Source: an uncultured Massilia sp. (lineage in GTDB: Bacteria > Pseudomonadota > Gammaproteobacteria > Burkholderiales > Burkholderiaceae). From it: a stretch of 12,360 bases of DNA. Both the position numbers and the translations under genes were made by a program. The first letter of the stretch is position 1, and every line of letters starts with the position of its first letter. The stretch is taken from contig CAMPHU010000140.1 in NCBI GenBank assembly GCA_946886065.1, positions 1-12,360 on the forward strand, read 5' to 3'. Below are positions 5,277 through 12,360 of this stretch, piece after piece. Below the pieces are notes generated by a model. It had not been told where the DNA came from. It saw only the letters and a program-made list of their open reading frames with translations, and made no database searches.

Positions 5277-7736
5277 ATGGATAGCACAGCAGGAATCCGG
5301 GATACGACGCTGCGCATCGGCGGCATGACGTGCGCCTCCTGCGTGGCGCGGGTCGAGAAAGCGCTGCAGGCGGTGCCGGGCGTGGAACGCGCGAGCGTCA
5401 ACCTGGCCACCGAAAAAGCCAGCGTGCATGGCGCCGCCGCCCCTGGAGCGCTGCGCGAGGCAGTGAAGGCCGCCGGCTACGACGCCGCCGAGGTCGAAGA
5501 GGGCGCGCCGGCGCTCGCGCCGGTGGAAACCGGCAAGGGCGGGCTGCCGTCCTGGTGGCCGGTGGCCGCCGCCGCGCTGCTGAGCGCGCCCCTCGTGGCC
5601 CCAATGTTCGGCCAGCTCGTCGGCATCGACTGGATGCTGCCCGGCTGGCTGCAGCTGCTGCTGGCGACCCCGGTGCAGTTCTGGCTCGGCGCGCGCTTCT
5701 ACCGCGCGGGCTGGAAGGCCTTGCGCGCCTTCAGCGGCAACATGGACCTGCTGGTGGCGATCGGCACCAGCGCCGCCTACGGCCTCTCGCTCTACCTGCT
5801 GCTGGCGCACGGCGGCCACGCCCACCTGTACTTCGAATCCTCGGCAGTGGTGATCACCCTGGTCCTGCTGGGCAAATGGCTGGAAGGCCGCGCCAAGCGC
5901 CAGACGGTGCAGGCGATCGAGGCGCTGGAGGCCTTGCGCAGCAGCGACGCCCTGGTGCGCAGGGACGGGCGCGAGCTGCGTATCCCGCTGGCGGAATTGG
6001 CCAGGGGCGACCTGATGGTGGTGTTGCCGGGCGAGCGCGTGCCGGCCGACGGCCTGGTGGAGGAGGGCGCCAGCCACCTGGACGAATCGCTGCTGACCGG
6101 CGAGAGCCTGCCGGTGGCGAAGAAGGAGGGCGACAGGGCGACCGGCGGCGCCGTCAACGGCGAAGGCCTGTTGCTGGTGCGGGCCACGGCGGTCGGCGCG
6201 GAATCGGTGCTGGCGCAGATCATCCGCATGGTCGAGGATGCGCAGGCGGTCAAGGCGCCGATCCAGCGCCTGGTCGACCGCGTCAGCGCCGTGTTCGTGC
6301 CGGTCGTGCTGCTGATCTCGCTGGCGACCCTGCTCGGCTGGGGCATCTTCACCGGCGACTGGCAGCAGGCGCTGCTCAATGCGGTGGCGGTGCAGGTGAT
6401 CGCCTGTCCCTGCGCGCTGGGCCTGGCCACGCCGACCGCGATCATGGTCGGCACCGGCGCCGCAGCGCGCCACGGCATCCTGATCAAGGACGCCGAGGCG
6501 CTGGAGACCGCGCATGCGGTCGATGTGGTGGTGTTCGACAAGACCGGCACCCTGACCGAGGGCAAGCCGGCGCTGGCGGCGGTGGAGGGCAGGGACCAGG
6601 ATGCGGTACTGCGGCTGGCCTGGGCCGTGCAGCAGTACAGCGCCCACCCGCTGGCGCGCGCGGTGGCCGGGGCGGCGGCGGAGCGCGGCCTGGCCTTGAA
6701 GCCGGCGGCCGGTGCGGCGGCCCTGCCGGGGCGGGGCGTACGCGCGGACATCGATGGGGCCACTGTCTTCCTCGGCAACCGGCGCCTGATGGAAGAGCTG
6801 GGCGTGCGTGACGGCCTGGAAGCTGCGGCGGCGCACGAACAGGCCGGGCGCACCGTGTCCTGGCTGGCGGAGCGGCGCGGCGAGGTCGTCGAAGTGCGCG
6901 GCCTGCTGGCCTTCGGCGACCGCCTCAAGCCGGGCGCCCAGGCAGCCGTGGCGCGCCTGCTGGCCATGGGCGTCGAGCCCGTGATGCTGACCGGCGACAA
7001 CCGCGGGGCCGCCCAGGCGGTGGCGGCGCAGCTGGGCATCGCGCGCTTCCACGCCGAGGTGCTCCCGGCCGACAAGGCGCGCGTGGTCGAGGCGCTGCGC
7101 CAGGCAGGGAAGAAGGTCGCCATGGTCGGCGACGGGATCAACGATGCGCCGGCCCTGGCGGCCGCCGACGTCGGCATGGCCATGGCCGGCGGCACCGAGG
7201 TCGCCATGCAGACCGCCGGCGTGACCCTGATGCGCGGCGACCCCGGCCTGGTGCCGGACGCGATCGCCGTGTCGCAGCGCAGCTACCGCAAGATCCGCCA
7301 GAACCTGGGCTGGGCCTTCATCTACAACCTGGTCGGCGTGCCGCTGGCCGCCTTCGGCCTGCTCAATCCGGTCCTGGCCGGCGCGGCGATGGCGCTCAGT
7401 TCCGTGAGCGTGGTCGCCAACGCGCTGCTGCTGCGGCGCTGGGCGCCGTCCGCCGCGCCGGCGCAAGCCGAAGCACCCGTTTCAAGCAAGCCCGGGGCCG
7501 CCGCGCCCCGCCAACAAGGAGGAAACACCATGTATGAACTGATCGTGGAGGGCATGAGCTGCGGCCATTGCGTCGGACGCGTCACCAAATCCGTCCAGGA
7601 GGTGGACCGGGACGCCAAGGTCGTGATCGACTTGCCGACCAAGAAAGTGCGCATCGATAGCCAGCTTGACCTGGACCGGATCGCCGCCGCCATCGACGCG
7701 GCCGGCTATCCTGTCAGCGCCCGTTCGGCCGCCTGA
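5277..7736 (+). CDS. copA: Cu(I)-exporting P1B-type ATPase CopA fused to C-terminal CopZ domain
   Basis: The product has 819 aa. It pumps Cu(I) from the cytosol across the inner membrane using ATP. Visible parts: N-terminal heavy-metal domain (about 10-72) with C19-A-S-C22; first four membrane helices at about 94-200; actuator TGES (274-277); metal-site C377-P-C379; phosphorylation motif D421-KTGT; H457-P; hinge G618-D619-GINDAP. The last two helices carry Y683-N684 and M705-A-L-S-S, the P1B-1 copper signature. Helix 8 ends near residue 719. A linker of about 30 residues rich in Ala/Pro/Ser/Gln then leads, without a stop codon, into a second heavy-metal domain (752-819). That domain is a complete CopZ-like chaperone with its own internal start. 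GAGGAG at 5264-5269, 7 bases before the ATG, supports the start. The CueR promoter upstream indicates copper induction. Without the extension the ATPase would have 751 aa, a usual length. Confidence 0.95.
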   Translation: MDSTAGIRDTTLRIGGMTCASCVARVEKALQAVPGVERASVNLATEKASVHGAAAPGALREAVKAAGYDAAEVEEGAPALAPVETGKGGLPSWWPVAAAALLSAPLVAPMFGQLVGIDWMLPGWLQLLLATPVQFWLGARFYRAGWKALRAFSGNMDLLVAIGTSAAYGLSLYLLLAHGGHAHLYFESSAVVITLVLLGKWLEGRAKRQTVQAIEALEALRSSDALVRRDGRELRIPLAELARGDLMVVLPGERVPADGLVEEGASHLDESLLTGESLPVAKKEGDRATGGAVNGEGLLLVRATAVGAESVLAQIIRMVEDAQAVKAPIQRLVDRVSAVFVPVVLLISLATLLGWGIFTGDWQQALLNAVAVQVIACPCALGLATPTAIMVGTGAAARHGILIKDAEALETAHAVDVVVFDKTGTLTEGKPALAAVEGRDQDAVLRLAWAVQQYSAHPLARAVAGAAAERGLALKPAAGAAALPGRGVRADIDGATVFLGNRRLMEELGVRDGLEAAAAHEQAGRTVSWLAERRGEVVEVRGLLAFGDRLKPGAQAAVARLLAMGVEPVMLTGDNRGAAQAVAAQLGIARFHAEVLPADKARVVEALRQAGKKVAMVGDGINDAPALAAADVGMAMAGGTEVAMQTAGVTLMRGDPGLVPDAIAVSQRSYRKIRQNLGWAFIYNLVGVPLAAFGLLNPVLAGAAMALSSVSVVANALLLRRWAPSAAPAQAEAPVSSKPGAAAPRQQGGNTMYELIVEGMSCGHCVGRVTKSVQEVDRDAKVVIDLPTKKVRIDSQLDLDRIAAAIDAAGYPVSARSAA
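7516..7522 (+). promoter_or_regulatory. Perfect Shine-Dalgarno inside copA, in front of the CopZ-like start
   Basis: AAGGAGG, fully complementary to the 3' end of 16S rRNA, sits 7 bases before the ATG at 7530 and is itself translated as part of the linker (Gln-Gln-Gly-Gly). This is one of the strongest ribosome binding sites in the window. It has no reason to be conserved in a pure fusion, which argues that ribosomes also start here. Confidence 0.8.
7530..7736 (+). CDS. copZ: CopZ-like copper chaperone, internal in-frame start within copA
   Basis: If translated from the internal ATG (codon 752 of the fusion), the product is a free 68-aa heavy-metal-associated protein beginning [18 protein letters not shown]. 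It has the Cu(I)-binding motif M-S-C11-G-H-C14 and the usual beta-alpha-beta-beta-alpha-beta length, ending in [10 protein letters not shown]. Proteins of this size and motif shuttle Cu(I) to CopA in the cytosol. In many bacteria copZ is a separate gene right after copA. Here it shares frame and stop codon with copA, so the cell could make both the ATPase-chaperone fusion and the free chaperone. The alternative is that the upstream stop was lost recently, or by sequencing error, in this strain. Confidence 0.75.
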   Translation: MYELIVEGMSCGHCVGRVTKSVQEVDRDAKVVIDLPTKKVRIDSQLDLDRIAAAIDAAGYPVSARSAA

Positions 7737-7868
7737 ACCGGTGCCGGCGGCATGTCGTGGATAGCGATAACAGGTCAAAAAATCTGTACCGCCGGTATCT
7801 ATTTACGTTATATTTTGATAGAAACTGAACAAGGCAACACCGCATGACGAGCTGAACCGAAACGACTT

Positions 7869-7888
7869 CCGCCGGGCATTGCCGGCGG
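7869..7888 (+). other. GC-rich hairpin just upstream of the hybrid kinase start
   Basis: CCGCCGG (7869-7875) and CCGGCGG (7882-7888) form a perfect 7-bp stem with a 6-base GCATTG loop, ending 16 bases before the ATG at 7905. No T-run follows, so it is not a standard terminator. It may limit ribosome access or simply end upstream transcripts weakly. The 168-base gap it lies in has an AT-rich centre (about 7797-7825) containing TATATT (7809-7814) as a possible -10, without a good -35. Confidence 0.35.
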
Positions 7889-7904
7889 CTTCCTGGGACA
7901 AGCA

Positions 7905-10643
7905 ATGCGAGATGGCGTGCTGGCGGAACCGACGGACCTGGCGAAACACCCACCCACGCGCACGCAATTGCGCAATGTCATCGGCGTTCTCGTCATCCTC
8001 GCCCTGCTGTTCGCCGTCCTGGCCCCGGCGGCCGGCACGCCGCTGCCGGTGGCGCCGGAATTCATTCCCATGTACCAGTCGGTGCTGGTGGCGAGCAACC
8101 TGCTCACCGGCATCCTGTTGCTGGGCCATCTGCATACCGGGCGCTCGCTGGCGCTTGGCATCCTGTCCCTGGGCTACCTGTTCACCGCGCTGATCGCGGT
8201 GGCCCACATGCTGACCTTCCCCGGCCTGTTTTTCGACTACGGCATGCTGGGCGGGAATACCCAGACCGCGCCCTGGCTGAACATCGCCTGGCACCTGCTG
8301 TACCCGCTGTTCGTGCTCGGCTACACGGTCCCTTACCGCAGCCCGCTGCCGGCCCACTTCATGCGCCTGGGCGGCCTGCTGACGGCCCTGTTCGTGGCGG
8401 GCCTGCTGCTGATGTCGACCTCGGGCGCGCGCTACCTGCCGCCCCTGATGGACGGCGCGCGCTACCTGCCGCTGTACCGCTGGCTGAGCGTCGCCATCCT
8501 GGCGCTGTCGCTGTGGACCCTGTGGACCACGGCGCGCAAGCGCCCGAGCAGCGTGCTCGATGTCTGGCTGACGGTGGCGATGGCGGCCTGGGTGTTCGAA
8601 GTGGCGCTGTCCGGCGTGCTGAATGGGGCGCGCTACGACCTCGGCTTCTACGGCGGCCGCCTGTACGGGCTGGCCGCCTCGCTGTTCGTGCTGGGCGCGC
8701 TGGCCAAGGACAATATCGGCCTGCACGCGCGCCTGCAGGCGGCCTTCCACGAGATGGTCGAGACGCGCGCCCGCGCCCAATGGCAAAGCCTGCTCGGCAC
8801 GGTGTTGCGCCAGCTGCCGGACGGGGTGCTGATCGTCGACCGCGAGGGCCGCTGCGTGATGGCCAACGACCAGGCCATGCGCATGGCCCAGCACTTCGTG
8901 CCCGCCGGGACGGAGGCCGGGGCGGAGATGGGTCCTGGCCCGGCCACCATGCTGTCGCTGATCGGCGAGCCGGTGCGGCGCGCCATCGAAGGCCAGGGCT
9001 TCCGCGACGCGATGCTGGAGACCACCTCGGGCGAGAGCCGGCGCGTGTACGCGGTCAGCGGCGCCCAGCTGCGCGACGGCGCGGCGGAGCTGGCGGCGGC
9101 GGTGGTGGTCCTGGACGACATCACCGAGCGCACCGAGGCCAGCACGGCCCTGGCGCGTGCGCTGGACCAGACCCGCTACCTGATCGAGCACACGCCGCTG
9201 GCCGTGATCGAGTGGGACCGCGACTTCAGGATCAAGCTGTGGAACCGGCGCGCCGAAGAGCTGTTCGGGTGGCGTGCCGGCGAGGCGATCGGCCAGCGCA
9301 TCGACGCGCTGCCCTTCATCCACGAGGAAGACGCGGCCAGGGTGGCCGAAGTGGTGACGCGCCTGCTCGACTCGGCCACCAAGTACGTCAAGTCCAGCAA
9401 CCGCAACCGCACCCGCGACGGGCGCACATTGTGCTGCGAGTGGTACAACTCGGTGCTGCACGACGAGCGCGGCGAGATCGTGACCGGCTTCTCGCTGGTG
9501 CTGGACGTGAGCGAGCGCGAACAGGCGATGGACGCGCTCAAGGACGCCGACAAGCGCAAGGACGTCTATATCGCCACCCTGGCGCACGAGCTGCGCAACC
9601 CGCTGGCGCCGATCGCCAACGCCGCCTCGCTCCTGCGCAGCAAGCAGCTGCCGCCGGACCGCATCGAATGGATCGCCGCCATGGTCAGCCGCCAGACCGG
9701 CCAGATGTCGCGCCTGCTGGATGACCTGCTCGACGTTTCGCGCATCAGCCGCGGCAAGATCGAGCTGCGGCGCGCGCGGGTGGAGCTGGGCCGCCTGATC
9801 CGCGACACCCTGCAGACCAGCATGCCGCTGATCGAGGCCGGGCGCCACCAGGTGCAGCTCGACCTGTGCGCGGAGCCGCAATGGGTGGACGCCGATGCGC
9901 TGCGCCTGACCCAGGTGCTGGCCAACCTGATCAACAACGCGGCCAAGTACACGCGGCCCTGCGGCATCATCGAGATCGCGCTCAAGACGGTGGACGGCAT
10001 GGCCGAGGTGACGGTGCGCGACAACGGCGTGGGCCTGGAGCCGGACATGCTCGAGCGCGTGTTCGACCCCTTCGTGCAGGTCGCCAGCGCCAGCCACCTG
10101 GCCCAGGGCGGGCTGGGCATCGGCCTGTCGCTGGCCAAGGGCCTGGTCGAGCTGCACGGCGGCACGATCACGGCCGGCAGCGGAGGCGCCGGCAAGGGCT
10201 CGGCCTTCACCGTGCGCCTGCCGCTCGACACTGGCATGGAGGCGGCGGCCGGCGAACCGCCGGCGCCGGACGTGGAGGGGACGCTGTGCTGCGACATCCT
10301 GATCGCGGACGACAATGCCGATGCCGCCGAATCGCTGGCCTGGCTGCTGCGCTCGGAAGGGGCGAGCGTCCAGGTGGCCCACGACGGCGCCCAGGCGCTG
10401 CGCCTGTTCAATGCGCGCCCGGCCCAGATCGCCGTGCTCGACCTCGGCATGCCCGAGATGAGCGGCCTGGAAGTAGCCCAGGTGCTGTCGCGCCGGTCGC
10501 CCCGGCCTTTCCTGGTGGCGGTGACGGGACGGGGACGGAAGGAAGACCGCCTGGCCTCGTTCGAGGCGGGCTTCAATGAACACCTGACCAAGCCGGTCGC
10601 GCCGCAGCAGCTGATCGAGCTGCTGCGGCAAGCCTGCACCTAG
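7905..10643 (+). CDS. Membrane hybrid histidine kinase: MASE4-PAS-PAS-HisKA-HATPase-REC
   Basis: The product has 912 aa. Residues about 22-268 contain eight predicted membrane helices resembling the MASE4 sensory domain (helices about 24-43, 58-78, 81-101, 124-143, 153-172, 191-210, 217-237, 249-267). Two PAS-like segments follow: a divergent one (about 292-410, ending LDDITERTEAS) and a typical one (about 420-540, with WNRRAEELFGW). HisKA has the phosphorylated H561 in LAHELRNPL. HATPase has N-box N674-LINNAAKY, G1 D706-NGVG and G2 GGLGIGLSLAKG (735-746). The C-terminal receiver (about 796-910) has D802-D803, acceptor D846, T874 and K896. All catalytic residues are present, so it should autophosphorylate and pass phosphate to its own receiver. 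No HPt domain or partner regulator lies nearby. The start at 7905 has only a weak GGGACA before it. The signal sensed is unknown; the copper neighbour gives no proof of a link. Confidence 0.9.
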   Translation: MRDGVLAEPTDLAKHPPTRTQLRNVIGVLVILALLFAVLAPAAGTPLPVAPEFIPMYQSVLVASNLLTGILLLGHLHTGRSLALGILSLGYLFTALIAVAHMLTFPGLFFDYGMLGGNTQTAPWLNIAWHLLYPLFVLGYTVPYRSPLPAHFMRLGGLLTALFVAGLLLMSTSGARYLPPLMDGARYLPLYRWLSVAILALSLWTLWTTARKRPSSVLDVWLTVAMAAWVFEVALSGVLNGARYDLGFYGGRLYGLAASLFVLGALAKDNIGLHARLQAAFHEMVETRARAQWQSLLGTVLRQLPDGVLIVDREGRCVMANDQAMRMAQHFVPAGTEAGAEMGPGPATMLSLIGEPVRRAIEGQGFRDAMLETTSGESRRVYAVSGAQLRDGAAELAAAVVVLDDITERTEASTALARALDQTRYLIEHTPLAVIEWDRDFRIKLWNRRAEELFGWRAGEAIGQRIDALPFIHEEDAARVAEVVTRLLDSATKYVKSSNRNRTRDGRTLCCEWYNSVLHDERGEIVTGFSLVLDVSEREQAMDALKDADKRKDVYIATLAHELRNPLAPIANAASLLRSKQLPPDRIEWIAAMVSRQTGQMSRLLDDLLDVSRISRGKIELRRARVELGRLIRDTLQTSMPLIEAGRHQVQLDLCAEPQWVDADALRLTQVLANLINNAAKYTRPCGIIEIALKTVDGMAEVTVRDNGVGLEPDMLERVFDPFVQVASASHLAQGGLGIGLSLAKGLVELHGGTITAGSGGAGKGSAFTVRLPLDTGMEAAAGEPPAPDVEGTLCCDILIADDNADAAESLAWLLRSEGASVQVAHDGAQALRLFNARPAQIAVLDLGMPEMSGLEVAQVLSRRSPRPFLVAVTGRGRKEDRLASFEAGFNEHLTKPVAPQQLIELLRQACT
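8424..8472 (+). repeat. Short direct repeat in MASE4 loop (GARYLP twice)
   Basis: GGCGCGCGCTACCTGCCGC occurs at 8424-8442 and again, identical, at 8454-8472, exactly 30 bases (10 codons) apart. It gives GARYLPPLMD-GARYLPLYRW between the fifth and sixth membrane helices. It may be a small in-frame duplication or codon-level coincidence. Confidence 0.7.
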
Positions 10644-10739
10644 TGCGGCGTGCGTGCAACATCTGCTCTCATTCGATGATTGCTATATTGTTAACATCCT
10701 GCTAGCATCCCCGCACCTTCATTACCGGGAAAGCCTGCC

Positions 10740-11150
10740 GTGGAAATGCTGACGCGCCTGTTCGTGCCACGCCGCCGGAAGAACCAGCAGGAAGTGGCCG
10801 GGCGCGCCGCCGAGGTGATCCAGCAGGTGCTGTTCGACGTCGGCGTCGACCGTTTCCTGAACGGCACGGTGCTGCTCGATCCGCAATTCCGCCTGCGCTT
10901 CTATTCCGCCGCGCCGCCGGCCTGGCCGGAGGGCGCCGTGCTCATCGCGATCAGCGAATTGCCGGAAGCGCCGATCCTGCGCGCCTGTGTGGGCGACGCC
11001 GCCCTCGACGCCGCCGCCGTGCGCCGCCACACGCCCTTGCTGGCCGATGGCCTGATGCGCGCGCTGCTGGCGCGCTCGCCCGGGCTGCGCGCCTTGCCGG
11101 CGCTGAGAGCCGCGCCGGCCCTGCGCGGCCGGCGCACGCAGTTGCGCTGA
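10740..11150 (+). CDS. Hypothetical protein, 136 aa
   Basis: I do not recognise this family. The frame runs from a GTG at 10740 (an ATG lies two codons later at 10746) to TGA at 11148. GGGA at 10727-10730, 9 bases before the GTG, favours the GTG. The product starts with a basic stretch (LFVPRRRKNQQE), then a helix EVAGRAAEVIQQVLFDVGVDRFL. A strand-rich middle (GTVLLDPQFRLRFYSA, EGAVLIAISELPEAPILRACVGD) and an Arg/Ala/Leu-rich tail (RALLARSPGLRALPALRAAPALRGRR) follow. No signal peptide, membrane helix or metal motif is evident. Third-position GC is high and the opposite-strand frames are worse, so it looks coding. An AT-rich segment with TATATT (10684-10689) and GTTAAC lies upstream as a possible own promoter. 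Confidence 0.6.
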   Translation: MEMLTRLFVPRRRKNQQEVAGRAAEVIQQVLFDVGVDRFLNGTVLLDPQFRLRFYSAAPPAWPEGAVLIAISELPEAPILRACVGDAALDAAAVRRHTPLLADGLMRALLARSPGLRALPALRAAPALRGRRTQLR

Positions 11151-11235
11151 TGCTGCGCTGATCCGGTGCGCGCCGCCGCGCGCAGCGGCGCTATGCTAGC
11201 GTTGCGCGCCTTCGGCGCCGCCCGATCAGCCCAGG

Positions 11236-11242
11236 AAAGGAG
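11236..11242 (+). promoter_or_regulatory. Strong ribosome binding site of the leader ORF
   Basis: AAAGGAG ends 6 bases before the ATG at 11249. By contrast the acyl-CoA-synthetase-type gene that follows has no purine-rich site in front of its own ATG (the preceding bases are TCCGCCGCGCCG). The ribosome entry point therefore appears to belong to the leader ORF. A short hairpin GCGCC-TTC-GGCGC (11206-11218) and a possible -10 TATGCT (11192-11197) lie further upstream. Confidence 0.6.
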
Positions 11243-11248
11243 TCGCCC

Positions 11249-11326
11249 ATGCTTCCGGCAAGCCGTTGTTCCGCCCATGGTCCCGCCCACGGTCCCGTCC
11301 TTGCCCGGCGTCCGCCGCGCCGATGA
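11249..11326 (+). CDS. 25-codon leader ORF coupled by ATGA overlap to the next gene
   Basis: The frame starts at an ATG with a strong Shine-Dalgarno. It encodes 25 residues beginning MLPASRCSAHGPAHGPVLA and ending in a basic Arg/Pro tail. Its TGA (11324-11326) overlaps the ATG (11323-11325) of the downstream gene as ATGA, the classic layout for translational coupling by ribosome re-initiation. A 12-base near-perfect tandem repeat (CCGCCCATGGTC then CCGCCCACGGTC, 11271-11294) gives the HGPA-HGPV repeat. No such leader peptide is known to me. It may have no function beyond delivering ribosomes, or may stall on its Pro/Arg-rich end. The alternative is that this is chance and the true start differs. 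Confidence 0.45.
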   Translation: MLPASRCSAHGPAHGPVLARRPPRR

Positions 11327-12360
11327 GTGTCCGTAACCTGGACCGGCTGTTCGCGCCGCGCTCGGTGGCACTGATCGGCGCCTCGGAGCGCGAAGGCAGC
11401 CTGGGCGCAACTTTGCTGGGCAACCTGCTGGAGGGCGGTTTCCGCGGCCAGCTCTACCCGGTCAATCCCAAGTACGAGCAGCTGGCCGGGCGGCGCTGCC
11501 ATGCCTCGGTGGGCGATTTGCCGGCCGCGCCCGACCTGGCCGTGATCTGCACCCCGCCCGCCACCGTGCCCCAGCTGGTGCGCCAGCTGGGGGAGCTGGG
11601 TACCCGCGCAGCCATCGTGCTAACCGCCGGGCTGGCCCAGGCCAAGGATCTGCGCGGCCGCAGCCTGCGCCAGGCGGCCCTCGACGCCGCCCATCCTTTC
11701 CTGTTGCGCCTGCTGGGGCCGAACAGCGCCGGCCTGCTCGCGCCCGGCCTGGGCCTGAACGCCAGCGTGGCCCGCAGCGGCGCGCTGCCGGGGCGGATCG
11801 CCTTCGTGTCGCAATCGGGCTCCCTGATGACCGGGGTGCTGGACTGGGCGCGCACGCGCGGGATCGGTTTCTCCCGCTTCATCGCGCTGGGCGACTCGAG
11901 CGACGTCGACCTGGGCGACACGCTGGACTACCTGGCCAGCGACGGCGGCACCTCCGCCATCCTGCTCTACGTGGAGAACCTGCGCTATGCGCGCAAGTTC
12001 ATGTCGGCCGCGCGCGCGGCGGCGCGCAGCAAGCCGGTGCTGGTGCTGAAGGCGCGCCGCGAGCTGGAGGAAGCGCGGCCCGCGGCCAGCGAGAGCGGCG
12101 CCCTGGCCAGCCCGGACGAGGTGTTCGACGCCGCGATCCGGCGCGCCGGCATGCTGCGCGTGTACACCACCGAACAGCTGTTCGCGGCGGTGGAGACCCT
12201 GGCCTATGCGCGCCCGCTGCACGGCGAGCGCCTCGCCATCGTGAGCAACGGCGCCGGACCGGGTGTGCTGGCCCTCGACGCGCTCGCCTATGGCGGCGGC
12301 GTGGCCGCCACGCCCGCCGGGGAAACGGTGGCGAAGCTCGACGCGCTGCTGCCCGCGGGC
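11323..12360 (+). CDS. Pat/YfiQ-like NDP-forming acyl-CoA-synthetase-type protein (cut at right edge)
   Basis: The first 346 codons are present and open to the last base. Residues about 8-140 form the CoA-binding Rossmann domain (PRSVALIGASEREGSLG, YPVNPKY, LLGPNSAGLL). Residues about 155-300 form the succinyl-CoA-ligase-like domain (AFVSQSGSLMTGVLDWA, GFSRFIALGDSSDVD). The next segment (LFAAVETLAYARPLHGERLAIVSNGAGPGV, 286-315) leads toward the ATP-grasp region. The match to E. coli YfiQ/PatZ, recalled from memory, is strong throughout. Those proteins have a C-terminal GNAT domain and acetylate lysines of acetyl-CoA synthetase and other targets; whether GNAT is present here lies beyond the edge. 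At the position of the phosphorylated histidine of true ADP-forming acyl-CoA synthetases (motif SHTGALAG) this protein reads S256-E257-S-GALAS, so ligase activity is doubtful. The ATG has no own Shine-Dalgarno and overlaps the leader ORF stop. Confidence 0.85.
   Translation, partial: MSVRNLDRLFAPRSVALIGASEREGSLGATLLGNLLEGGFRGQLYPVNPKYEQLAGRRCHASVGDLPAAPDLAVICTPPATVPQLVRQLGELGTRAAIVLTAGLAQAKDLRGRSLRQAALDAAHPFLLRLLGPNSAGLLAPGLGLNASVARSGALPGRIAFVSQSGSLMTGVLDWARTRGIGFSRFIALGDSSDVDLGDTLDYLASDGGTSAILLYVENLRYARKFMSAARAAARSKPVLVLKARRELEEARPAASESGALASPDEVFDAAIRRAGMLRVYTTEQLFAAVETLAYARPLHGERLAIVSNGAGPGVLALDALAYGGGVAATPAGETVAKLDALLPAG

Noticed and set aside
5208..7466. A 752-codon open frame on the minus strand opposite copA
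   Set aside because: Same high-GC shadow effect; composition is His/Gln/Arg-rich without motifs.
7737..7800. Intrinsic terminator after copA
   Set aside because: GC-rich arms at 7746-7752 and 7789-7795 can pair but the loop is over 35 bases and there is no T-run after the second arm.
7803..10631. A 942-codon open frame on the minus strand
   Set aside because: It is the mirror of the hybrid kinase gene; its translation is repetitive His/Gln/Arg/Ala-rich and shows no domain, while the plus strand carries every kinase motif.
11143..11163. Direct repeat TGCGCTGAT at the end of the hypothetical gene as an insertion target duplication
   Set aside because: Only 9 bases, the copies nearly touch, and there is no mobile element between or beside them.
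11266..11322. Upstream in-frame TTG start for the acyl-CoA-synthetase-type gene
   Set aside because: It would add 19 residues not seen in the family and is 23 bases from the strong Shine-Dalgarno; the standard N-terminus MSVRNLDRLFAPRSVALIG begins at 11323.

Overview
The window is GC-rich, compact bacterial chromosome. Codon use, the GntR-like palindrome near the glyoxylate gene, the CueR-type copper promoter and the gene families (TPR-linked aspartyl hydroxylase, MASE4 kinase, Pat-like acyl-CoA synthetase) fit a betaproteobacterium. An Oxalobacteraceae/Massilia-like organism is my best guess; it rests on general resemblance, not on a search. I see no phage, transposon, CRISPR or RNA gene.

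Layout from left to right. (1) The first 29 codons of isocitrate lyase (aceA) run off the left edge on the minus strand, with a perfect 16-bp palindrome upstream. (2) About 550 bases follow with no supportable gene. (3) A minus-strand TPR plus aspartyl/asparaginyl beta-hydroxylase gene has an AT-rich promoter whose -10 region is framed by an inverted repeat. (4) A small DoxX-type membrane protein (plus) converges, with 6 bases between stops, on an exported NTF2/DUF4440-like protein (minus). (5) A cytoplasmic GAF-PAS-PAS-GGDEF diguanylate cyclase ends inside the -35 box of a textbook MerR/CueR-type promoter. (6) That promoter drives a Cu(I) P1B-ATPase whose reading frame continues without a stop into a complete CopZ-like chaperone. 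The chaperone part keeps its own perfect Shine-Dalgarno and ATG, in frame. (7) A large MASE4-PAS-PAS-HisKA-HATPase-REC hybrid histidine kinase follows. (8) Next come an unrecognised 136-aa protein and a 25-codon leader ORF with a strong ribosome binding site. The leader's stop overlaps (ATGA) the start of (9) a Pat/YfiQ-like acyl-CoA-synthetase-type protein cut by the right edge.

The genes do not form one pathway. aceA and the Pat-like protein both touch acetate/acetyl-CoA metabolism but lie at opposite ends of the window. The diguanylate cyclase and the hybrid kinase flank the copper-efflux gene and are plausible but unproven signalling neighbours. The most unusual points are the in-frame CopA-CopZ fusion with an intact internal translation start, the CueR promoter sharing bases with the upstream stop codon, and the coupled leader ORF before an acyl-CoA synthetase that lacks its usual catalytic histidine.
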